From Aquitalea denitrificans (lineage in GTDB: Bacteria > Pseudomonadota > Gammaproteobacteria > Burkholderiales > Chromobacteriaceae), in assembly GCF_009856625.1 (NCBI RefSeq), contig NZ_CP047241.1, positions 2,790,001 to 2,854,000 on the forward strand: a stretch of 64,000 nt of DNA, in the 5' to 3' direction. The position numbers and the translations under genes are program-made. This document shows, in pieces, positions 57,975-64,000 of the stretch (position 1 is the first letter of the stretch; each line of letters opens with the position of its first letter). The notes beneath the pieces were generated by a model, which saw only the letters and a list, made by a program, of their open reading frames with translations, did no database searches and was not told where the DNA came from.

Positions 57975-59156
57975 CTAGCAGTTTTTCCCGGCCACATAGC
58001 CGGATGACCACGCCCACTGAAAGTTATACCCCCCCAGCCAGCCGGTGACATCCACCACCTCACCGATGAAAAACAGACCAGGCACCTGCTTGGCCTCCAT
58101 GGTCTTGGATGACAATGCCTTGGTAGATACGCCACCGCGGGTTACCTCAGCCTTCTTGTAACCTTGCGTACCATTGGGCTTGATGCGCCAGTGCTGTACC
58201 AGCTCCGCCAACTGGATACGTTTTTTGACTGACAAATCTTTCAGGCGGACATTGAACCCTAATCGCGCCAGCCAGGCTTCTGCAAAGCGCTTGGGCCAGC
58301 CCAGCTCTGCCAGCGCATTACTCAACAGTTGCTCACTGCCCTGCCGTTCGTCCAGAAACGCCTGTACATCACAGTCGGGCAGCAGATTGATTACTACCTC
58401 CATGCCGGGCTCCCAATACGAGGAAACCTGCAGGATGACCGGGCCAGACAGACCCTTATGCGTGAACAGTACCTGTTCGCGGAAACGTCCCTTGCCAGCC
58501 CTAACCTCCACATCCAGCGACACTCCGGCCAGGGGAGCAAAAGCCTCTGCGTCTTCGACATGGAAAGTCAGCGGTACCAGGGCCGGACTCAAGGTCGTTA
58601 CCGGCAGACCAAACTGCTCGGCAATGCGATAGCCCAGCGGGGTCGCGCCAATTTGCGGTATCGACAAGCCACCAGTTGCTACCACTAGCGAGCTGGCAGT
58701 AAAACTGCCCAGCGCGGTTTCAACGGTAAAAATGCCATCCTCAGCCTTGCTCACGGACAGAATGCTGGCACCCATCTGGCGTTGTACATCAGCCACGCTG
58801 CACTCGGCATCCAGCATGTCGATGATCTGCTGGCTGGAGTCATCGCAAAACAGCTGGCCCAACTTTTTCTCGTGATAGGCAATGCCGTGGCGCTCCACCA
58901 TGGCGATGAAATCCTGCGGGCCAAATTGCGCCAGGGCCGACCGGCAAAAATGCGGGTTATCCGACAAATAGCGATCCGGCTTGGCATCGATATTGGTGAA
59001 GTTGCAGCGCCCACCGCCAGAAATGCGAATCTTCTCCGCCAGTTTTTGCGCATGGTCCAGCAATAGCACCTTGCGGCCCTGCTGGCCGGCTACCGCTGCA
59101 CACATCATACCGGCAGCCCCAGCCCCCAGCACAATGACATCAAATGACTTATTCAT
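57975..59156 (-). CDS. BaiN/HI0933-like FAD-dependent oxidoreductase
   Basis: A 393-residue flavoprotein of the HI0933/BaiN/YhiN family. The FAD motif VIVLGAGAAGMMCAAVAGQQG is at the N-terminus, followed by the family hallmark KIRISGGGRCNFTN, then LVVATGGLSIPQIG and VTRGGVSTKALSSKTMEAK. The C-terminal GLFFIGEVVDVTGWLGGYNFQWAWSSGYVAG closes the FAD site. Members reduce steroid or other ring double bonds in gut bacteria, but the role in Proteobacteria is unknown. It is divergent from sodB and upstream of dnaB. Confidence 0.9.
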   Translation of the reverse strand: MNKSFDVIVLGAGAAGMMCAAVAGQQGRKVLLLDHAQKLAEKIRISGGGRCNFTNIDAKPDRYLSDNPHFCRSALAQFGPQDFIAMVERHGIAYHEKKLGQLFCDDSSQQIIDMLDAECSVADVQRQMGASILSVSKAEDGIFTVETALGSFTASSLVVATGGLSIPQIGATPLGYRIAEQFGLPVTTLSPALVPLTFHVEDAEAFAPLAGVSLDVEVRAGKGRFREQVLFTHKGLSGPVILQVSSYWEPGMEVVINLLPDCDVQAFLDERQGSEQLLSNALAELGWPKRFAEAWLARLGFNVRLKDLSVKKRIQLAELVQHWRIKPNGTQGYKKAEVTRGGVSTKALSSKTMEAKQVPGLFFIGEVVDVTGWLGGYNFQWAWSSGYVAGKNC

Positions 59157-59198
59157 TTTCTTACTTTACTTATTTAGTCAACTATTGGCGATCATCTG

Positions 59199-59226
59199 TT
59201 GATTCCAGTACACTTGCTGCTACAGT
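59199..59226 (+). promoter_or_regulatory. Promoter candidate for sodB
   Basis: TTGATT (59199-59204) and TACAGT (59221-59226) are separated by 16 bases, about 60 bases before the sodB start codon. Confidence 0.4.
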
Positions 59227-59285
59227 AATCCGCTAGATTCGGCTTTCGCAATTTCGCAAGCCCAATTCTCAACAAGGAGCGCATG

Positions 59286-59867
59286 ATGGAACACAAACTG
59301 CCGGAACTGCCTTACGCACTGGATGCGCTGGCTCCCCACATCTCCAAGGAAACCCTGGAATTCCATTACGGCAAGCATCATCAGACCTACATCACCAACC
59401 TGAACAACCTGATCAAGGGTACCGAGTTCGAAAATGCCTCGCTGGAAGAAATCGTGAAGAAATCTTCCGGTGGCATCTTCAACAACGCCGCCCAGGTGTG
59501 GAACCACACTTTCTACTGGTTTGGTCTGGCTCCGAATGCCGGCGGCGAACCGACTGGCGCACTGGCCGATGCCATCAACGCCAAGTGGGGTTCCTTTGAA
59601 GAGTTCAAGAAAGCCTTCACCCAGACCGCCGTGGGCACCTTCGGTTCTGGCTGGGCCTGGCTGGTGAAAAACAGCGATGGTTCGCTGGACCTGGTATCCA
59701 CCAGCAACGCCGCCACCCCGCTGACCACCGACAAGACTCCGGTCCTGACCTGTGATGTGTGGGAACACGCTTACTACATCGACTACCGCAACAGCCGTCC
59801 GAACTACCTGGACAGCTTCTGGAAGCTGGTGAACTGGGACTTTGCTGCAAAGAACTTTGCCGCCTGA
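59286..59867 (+). CDS. sodB: Iron superoxide dismutase
   Basis: A 193-residue cytosolic Fe-type SOD. Metal ligands are His in HYGKHHQTYI, His in VWNHTFYWF, and Asp and His in CDVWEHAYYIDY. The outer-sphere Gln in NNAAQVWNH marks the iron form. Two tandem ATG codons occur; the second (59286) has the better distance from AAGGAG, while the first (59283) is only 3 bases away. A terminator follows. Confidence 0.96.
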   Translation: MEHKLPELPYALDALAPHISKETLEFHYGKHHQTYITNLNNLIKGTEFENASLEEIVKKSSGGIFNNAAQVWNHTFYWFGLAPNAGGEPTGALADAINAKWGSFEEFKKAFTQTAVGTFGSGWAWLVKNSDGSLDLVSTSNAATPLTTDKTPVLTCDVWEHAYYIDYRNSRPNYLDSFWKLVNWDFAAKNFAA

Positions 59868-59885
59868 CTCATCGCCAGATAAAAC

Positions 59886-59908
59886 AAAGGGCCTTGCGGC
59901 CCTTTTTT
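59886..59908 (+). terminator. Terminator of sodB
   Basis: AAAGGGCC (59886-59893) pairs with GGCCCTTT (59898-59905) around TTGC, followed by more T residues. Confidence 0.9.
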
Positions 59909-59971
59909 ATTGCTTGCCGATACTACGCAGCAAACAGGCGAGGCCAACACCCGGCCTCGCCATTCATGGTT

Positions 59972-61816
59972 TTATTGTTCGCTCTGATCACTCAGCTGCT
60001 GCTTGCCCATCTTGATCGGGTATTTCTGCCGCAGCGTTTCCAGATAGCTGCCCAGCTGACTGCGCGCCGCCATCTGCACCATGGCACCAGCCAGTTGCGT
60101 ACGCTCATCATCGCTGACAGCTGCACCAGCCCCCACACTGGCAATCTGATAAATGGCATAGTCACCATTATCATGCTTGCTGCCAGCAAATGCCGGCAGC
60201 GGGCTGACCGGCGCAGCAAACACTGCGCGTACATCACCACCAACCATGGAGCCAGGATTACGCCGCGAAACCGTCAGTAGCTCGCCCCACTTCTGGCCAT
60301 CCATACCCTTGCCGGACTTCAGCTGCGCCAACAGGGCCTGACCCTGCTTTTCCGCCAGCTTGGCACCTTCAGTGGCAATCAGCTCACTCTTGATGACATC
60401 ACGTACTTCATCCAGCTTCTGCTGACGCTCGGGCTGATGATCAGCCACGCGCACCACCACCAGATTGCCGCCACCAATATCCACCGGCTCGCTATTGTGC
60501 TTCTTTTTCAGCACATCATCGCCGAACGCAGCATCCAGTACCTTGGCATTGGCCAGTACCGGATCAGCGGATTTCTTGTCGCGTGCCAGCCAGTCGGAGT
60601 GCTTGACCTCCAGCTTGAGCGCATCTTGCACACCCTTGAGTGAATCGGCCTGCTGATAGGCAACTTCTGCCAGCTTGTCAGCCATGCTGCGCAGCTGACC
60701 AGCCGCCTTCTGCTGCTTCAGATTGGCTTCCACCGCTGCCTTGATGGCGGCAAAGTCAGGCTGTTTCACCTCATCCAGCTTGATGATGTGATAACCATAT
60801 TCGGTCTCCACCACTTCGCTGATCTTGCCAGGCTGCATGCGGAACACCACATCATCAAACGGCTTGACCATCGCACCATGCGCAAAGAAACCAAGATCAC
60901 CACCATTGGCAGCAGAACCCGGGTCTTGCGACTTGGTCTTGGCCAACTCGGCAAACTTGGTCGGATCGGCACGCAATTGCTTGAGCAAGGCATCAGCTTC
61001 AGCCTTGATCTTGGCCTTGTCAGCAGGTTTGGCATCCTTGGGAACAGTCAGCAGGATATGGGAAGCACGGCGCTCTTCACCGGCCAGGTCAGCCTTATGC
61101 TGTTCGTAATACTGCTTGACCTCGGCATCGGTCACTGTCAGACCGGTGGCCACCGCCTGCGGCGATAACACCACATAGTCCAGTTTCACCGACTCGGCCG
61201 TGCGGAAGCGCTTGGCATTGGCATCATAGAAAGCCTTGAGCGCCGCATCGTCCGTCTTCACCTGGGCGGCAAAGTCAGCCGGCTTCAACAGCAGCAGGCG
61301 AACCTGGCGCTCCTGGGCCATCAGGCCACCCATGCGCTCCACCATGCTGCGAGCCACAAAGCCGGTACCAGCAAAATTATTGATCTGGTTTTGCAACATG
61401 ATGTCACGGCTGATTTTGGCCTCAAAGGCTTCCGGCGACATATTGCGCGCAGCGAGGAAATCCTTGTAGCGCGTTGCACTGAACTGGCCGTTTTCCTGCA
61501 GGTCCGGAATGCCGGCAATCGCTTTGCGCAACTGCTCGGGGCTTACGCTGGCACCACCATCCTGTGCCGCAGCAAGCAGGAGATCCTGGCGGATCAGGTC
61601 ATCCAGCGCTTGCTGACGCGTAGCGGCATCGGAGGGCTGGCCTTCCAGAATCCGATCCAGATCACGCTTGTAGATTTTGGCAGAGCCTACCTTTACCAGG
61701 TAAGGGTCTTCCACGGCGGAGGTATAGCTCCCCACGCCAAAGCCAACAAAGGTCAGCGCTACCGCGCCCAGAATGACTTGAATGGCAATTTTATTATTCT
61801 GAACAAAATCGAACAT
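59972..61816 (-). CDS. ppiD: Periplasmic chaperone/peptidyl-prolyl isomerase PpiD
   Basis: A 614-residue inner-membrane-anchored protein. One N-terminal TM helix (about 11-33, IAIQVILGAVALTFVGFGVG) is followed by a SurA_N-like chaperone region. A parvulin domain (about 255-355: ASHILLTVPKDAKPADKAKI, GGDLGFFAHGAMVKPFDDVVF, YGYHIIKLDEV) is next, then a second, degenerate parvulin-like C-terminal part. It assists folding of exported proteins at the Sec translocon. The ATG at 61816 gives the standard MFDFVQNNK start. It lies downstream of lon, hupB and two tRNA genes as in many Proteobacteria. Confidence 0.93.
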   Translation of the reverse strand: MFDFVQNNKIAIQVILGAVALTFVGFGVGSYTSAVEDPYLVKVGSAKIYKRDLDRILEGQPSDAATRQQALDDLIRQDLLLAAAQDGGASVSPEQLRKAIAGIPDLQENGQFSATRYKDFLAARNMSPEAFEAKISRDIMLQNQINNFAGTGFVARSMVERMGGLMAQERQVRLLLLKPADFAAQVKTDDAALKAFYDANAKRFRTAESVKLDYVVLSPQAVATGLTVTDAEVKQYYEQHKADLAGEERRASHILLTVPKDAKPADKAKIKAEADALLKQLRADPTKFAELAKTKSQDPGSAANGGDLGFFAHGAMVKPFDDVVFRMQPGKISEVVETEYGYHIIKLDEVKQPDFAAIKAAVEANLKQQKAAGQLRSMADKLAEVAYQQADSLKGVQDALKLEVKHSDWLARDKKSADPVLANAKVLDAAFGDDVLKKKHNSEPVDIGGGNLVVVRVADHQPERQQKLDEVRDVIKSELIATEGAKLAEKQGQALLAQLKSGKGMDGQKWGELLTVSRRNPGSMVGGDVRAVFAAPVSPLPAFAGSKHDNGDYAIYQIASVGAGAAVSDDERTQLAGAMVQMAARSQLGSYLETLRQKYPIKMGKQQLSDQSEQ

Positions 61817-61846
61817 GGCGATATCGGCGCAAGCCACCCCATTGGT

Positions 61847-61882
61847 AAAAAAAAAGGTGAACGACTGAACACGTTCACCTTT
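61847..61882 (-). terminator. Strong terminator after tRNA-Asp
   Basis: Perfect 11-base arms, AAAGGTGAACG (61853-61863) and CGTTCACCTTT (61872-61882), are followed on the minus strand by nine T residues. It lies between tRNA-Asp and ppiD. Confidence 0.92.
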
Positions 61883-61894
61883 TCTGTAGATTCT

Positions 61895-61971
61895 TGGCGG
61901 AGTGGACGGGACTCGAACCCGCGACCCCCGGCGTGACAGGCCGGTATTCTAACCAACTGAACTACCACTCC
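61895..61971 (-). tRNA. tRNA-Asp (anticodon GTC)
   Basis: On the minus strand a 77-nt cloverleaf starts with GGAGTGG and ends in an encoded CCA. The acceptor arm pairs GGAGTGG with CCACTCC, the anticodon GTC is at 61935-61937, and the T-loop GGTTCGAGTCC is normal. Confidence 0.97.
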
Positions 61972-61977
61972 AAACTG

Positions 61978-62053
61978 TGGTGGGCGTTGACGGAGTCGAA
62001 CCGCCGACATTCTGCTTGTAAGGCAGACGCTCTACCAACTGAGCTAAACGCCC
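61978..62053 (-). tRNA. tRNA-Val (anticodon TAC)
   Basis: On the minus strand a 76-nt cloverleaf begins GGGCGTT and ends AACGCCCACCA with encoded CCA. The anticodon TAC is at 62018-62020, and the T-loop GGTTCGACTCC is standard. It is 6 bases upstream of tRNA-Asp, so both are probably in one transcript. Confidence 0.97.
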
Positions 62054-62056
62054 GCT

Positions 62057-62090
62057 ATAAAACCTTGCCGCTATTGCTAACGACAAGGTT
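62057..62090 (-). terminator. Hairpin after hupB, probable weak terminator
   Basis: On the minus strand AACCTTGTCG pairs with CGGCAAGGTT (one G-U pair) around a 10-base loop, followed by TTTTA. It lies between hupB and tRNA-Val, so some transcripts probably stop here. Confidence 0.55.
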
Positions 62091-62095
62091 GCAGA

Positions 62096-62365
62096 TTATA
62101 GCGCGTCTTTCAGTGCTTTACCAGCACGGAACTTCGGAGAACGTGCAGCCGGGATCTTGATGGTTTCGCCGGTTTTCGGGTTGCGACCGCTGCGTTCAGC
62201 ACGCTCGCCAACGTAGAAAGTACCAAAACCTACCAGAGTCACGGTGTCGCCTTTTTTCAGGGCGTCGGTAACAGCGGCAACCATACCATCCAGTGCCTTG
62301 GCAGCTGCAGCTTTGGAAATATCGGCTTCAGCGGCGATTGCATCAATCAGTTCAGACTTGTTCAC
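62096..62365 (-). CDS. hupB: DNA-binding protein HU-beta
   Basis: An 89-residue nucleoid protein with the HU fold. The N-terminal helices NKSELIDAIA and SKAAAAKALDGM are followed by VTLVGFGTF, the DNA-arm segment RSGRNPKTGETIKIPA and the C-terminal FRAGKALKD. The proline-containing IPAARSP tip is conserved. Translation starts at GTG (62363-62365) with GGGG at 6 bases. It follows lon, the standard proteobacterial order. Confidence 0.96.
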   Translation of the reverse strand: MNKSELIDAIAAEADISKAAAAKALDGMVAAVTDALKKGDTVTLVGFGTFYVGERAERSGRNPKTGETIKIPAARSPKFRAGKALKDAL

Positions 62366-62420
62366 GTAAGTCCCCTTTCGTCGTTCTTCGGTCTACGTAA
62401 TTCGGATAAAAACCGCTTGC

Positions 62421-62450
62421 TTTATAGCAAGGTCAAAATCCTTGTGTCAA
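62421..62450 (-). promoter_or_regulatory. Strong sigma-70 promoter of hupB
   Basis: On the minus strand TTGACA (62445-62450) and TATAAA (62421-62426) are separated by 18 bases. Transcription would start about 50 bases before the hupB GTG. Confidence 0.75.
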
Positions 62451-62541
62451 GCGCCTTCCAGCGGAACATTGCCATTTGACAAGCCCGTCCGGAAAGCACA
62501 AGCGGCCCGGTAATTTAACTACGGCTGCAACATACTGATTT

Positions 62542-64000
62542 TTAATGCGTCATTACGGATACACCGGACGCACCTTCCGGTGCGGGGTGCAACTCTTCCG
62601 GCTTCGCTTCTTCAGGCAAGGGCTCGGGCTGACGCTCCAGCGCCAGGGCCAACACCTCGTCGATCCACTTAACAGGATGAATTTCCAGCTTCTGCTTGAT
62701 GTTGGCAGGAATATCCACCAAGTCCTTGGCATTGCCATGCGGAATCAGTACATGCTTGATTCCCCCGCGATGTGCAGCAAGCAGTTTTTCCTTCAGCCCA
62801 CCAATGGGCAATACTTCCCCGCGCAAGGTAATCTCGCCGGTCATGGCAACATCAGAGCGTACCGGAATTCCAGCCAGAACGGAAACAATTGCAGTTGTCA
62901 TCGCAATGCCAGCGCTCGGGCCATCCTTTGGTGTCGCACCTTCAGGCACATGAATGTGCATGTCATGTTTTTCATGAAAATCAGGCTTAATGCCCAAAGC
63001 CCTCGAACGACTGCGCACCACACTCATTGCCGCAGTGATGGACTCCTGCATCACCTCACCCAACTGGCCGGTTCGCACAATATTACCCTTGCCTGGCAGC
63101 GAAACCGCCTCGATGGTCAACAACTCACCACCCACTTCGGTCCAGGCAAGACCAGTCACCTGGCCAATACGGTTTTCCTGCTCTGCCACACCATAATCAA
63201 AACGGTGTACACCCAGGTACTTGTCCAGATTCTTGGCATTTACCGTAACCTTGGTCGTCTTGTTCTTGCCCAGTAAAGCACCCGTCACCACCTTACGGCA
63301 GATCTTGGCTATTTCGCGGTCCAAGCTGCGCACACCAGCCTCACGCGTGTAGTAACGCACGATATCGCGCAAAGCACTTTCCTGCAGTACCAGCTCGCCT
63401 TCCTGAACGCCATTGGCCTTGATTTGCTTGGGTACCAGATACTTCAGCGCAATATTGACCTTTTCATCCTCGGTGTAGCCAGCCAGGCGGATGATTTCCA
63501 TCCGGTCCAGCAAAGCGTGCGGAATGTTCAGCGAATTGGCTGTTGCCACAAACATCACATCCGACAAGTCATACTCGACCTCGGCGTAATGATCGACGAA
63601 GGAGTGATTCTGCTCCGGATCCAGCACTTCCAGCAAGGCGGATGAAGGGTCGCCACGGAAATCAGCCCCCATCTTGTCCACCTCATCCAGCAGGAACAGC
63701 GGGTTCTTCACCCCGACCTTGCTCATGTTCTGCAGCACCTTGCCCGGCATGGAGCCAATATAGGTACGGCGATGACCACGGATCTCGGACTCATCCCGCA
63801 CGCCGCCCAAGGCCATACGCACAAATTTACGATTGGTTGCGCGAGCGATGGACTGTCCCAGCGAGGTCTTACCTACCCCCGGCGGCCCTACCAGGCACAG
63901 AATAGGCGCTTTGAGCTTGTCTACGCGCTGCTGTACTGCCAAGTACTCAAGAATGCGCTCCTTGACCTTTTCCAGGCCGAAGTGATCCTCATCCAGCACA
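62542..64000 (-). CDS. lon: ATP-dependent protease Lon, C-terminal 485 residues (5' end outside the window)
   Basis: The gene runs off the right edge; the visible part starts just before the AAA+ domain and ends at TAA 62542. Walker A is LVGPPGVGKTSLGQSIA, Walker B FLLDEVDKMGADF, sensor region FVATANSLNIP. The C-terminal protease domain carries the catalytic Ser in PKDGPSAGIAM and Lys in IGGLKEKLLAAHRGG. Lon degrades damaged and regulatory proteins as a hexamer. The C-terminal tail is acidic and Pro/Glu-rich. No terminator was recognised before hupB, which has its own promoter. Confidence 0.97.
   Translation of the reverse strand, partial: VLDEDHFGLEKVKERILEYLAVQQRVDKLKAPILCLVGPPGVGKTSLGQSIARATNRKFVRMALGGVRDESEIRGHRRTYIGSMPGKVLQNMSKVGVKNPLFLLDEVDKMGADFRGDPSSALLEVLDPEQNHSFVDHYAEVEYDLSDVMFVATANSLNIPHALLDRMEIIRLAGYTEDEKVNIALKYLVPKQIKANGVQEGELVLQESALRDIVRYYTREAGVRSLDREIAKICRKVVTGALLGKNKTTKVTVNAKNLDKYLGVHRFDYGVAEQENRIGQVTGLAWTEVGGELLTIEAVSLPGKGNIVRTGQLGEVMQESITAAMSVVRSRSRALGIKPDFHEKHDMHIHVPEGATPKDGPSAGIAMTTAIVSVLAGIPVRSDVAMTGEITLRGEVLPIGGLKEKLLAAHRGGIKHVLIPHGNAKDLVDIPANIKQKLEIHPVKWIDEVLALALERQPEPLPEEAKPEELHPAPEGASGVSVMTH

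Noticed and set aside
1..64000. CRISPR arrays, insertion sequences, prophage or rRNA genes
   Set aside because: No regularly spaced repeats, transposase-like frames, phage structural genes or rRNA sequence were recognised in reading the window.

Overview
The window reads as a 64 kb stretch of core chromosome from a motile, GC-rich betaproteobacterium. Gene order (lon-hupB-tRNA-ppiD, apaG/rpe-gph-trpE), a betaproteobacterial trimeric porin, DUF3579 and DUF2788 proteins and the protein sequences suggest Neisseriales, probably Chromobacteriaceae (Aquitalea/Vogesella/Chromobacterium-like). The genus is an inference from general resemblance. No insertion sequence, prophage, CRISPR array or rRNA operon was seen; most genes are intact and densely packed.

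Layout. 1-2384: end of a thioesterase gene, a TerB-like protein, a MoxR ATPase and xerC. 2456-9504 (minus): pepD, a CADD/TenA-like di-iron oxygenase candidate, a GGDEF-EAL protein and an Atm1-like ABC exporter. 9615-13833: apaG, divergent from rpe-SDR-gph-(candidate trp leader)-trpE. 13857-19447: an unknown membrane protein, slt, an NDUFA9-like protein, cca and an LprI-like protein. 19475-24817 (minus): a tightly packed motA-motB-methyltransferase-HDOD-TrmH-amidase unit. 25137-31436: a putrescine (Puu-type) cluster, puuD-puuA-aminotransferase divergent from puuR-puuC. 31518-35709: a chemoreceptor, a COG2509 flavoprotein and yajQ. 35773-43289: an RpiR-type regulator divergent from a second gamma-glutamylation operon (GS-like ligase, ALDH, iron-type ADH, class I amidotransferase hydrolase, APC permease). 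43443-48889: a LysE exporter, a DUF2788 protein, argG, argF and an Orn/Lys/Arg decarboxylase. 49156-55471: dinG, DUF3579, porin, map, a divergent flagellin and rnk. 55532-64000: hydrolase, 2Fe-2S ferredoxin, dnaB, a BaiN-like flavoprotein, sodB, ppiD, tRNA-Asp, tRNA-Val, hupB and the 3' part of lon.

The strongest theme is nitrogen and amine metabolism. The argG/argF/decarboxylase block can feed arginine, ornithine and amines. Two separate gamma-glutamylation modules then look able to degrade amines. The first is a canonical putrescine set with an aminotransferase and no PuuB oxidase. The second carries an iron-type alcohol dehydrogenase plus an aldehyde dehydrogenase, which fits an amino-alcohol substrate such as ethanolamine or aminopropanol. 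That second operon is the best candidate for a little-described system here. Other points of interest are a possible Trp-codon leader peptide before trpE, a flagellin lacking usual conserved residues, and the stator operon that also carries RNA-modification, HDOD and cell-wall genes.
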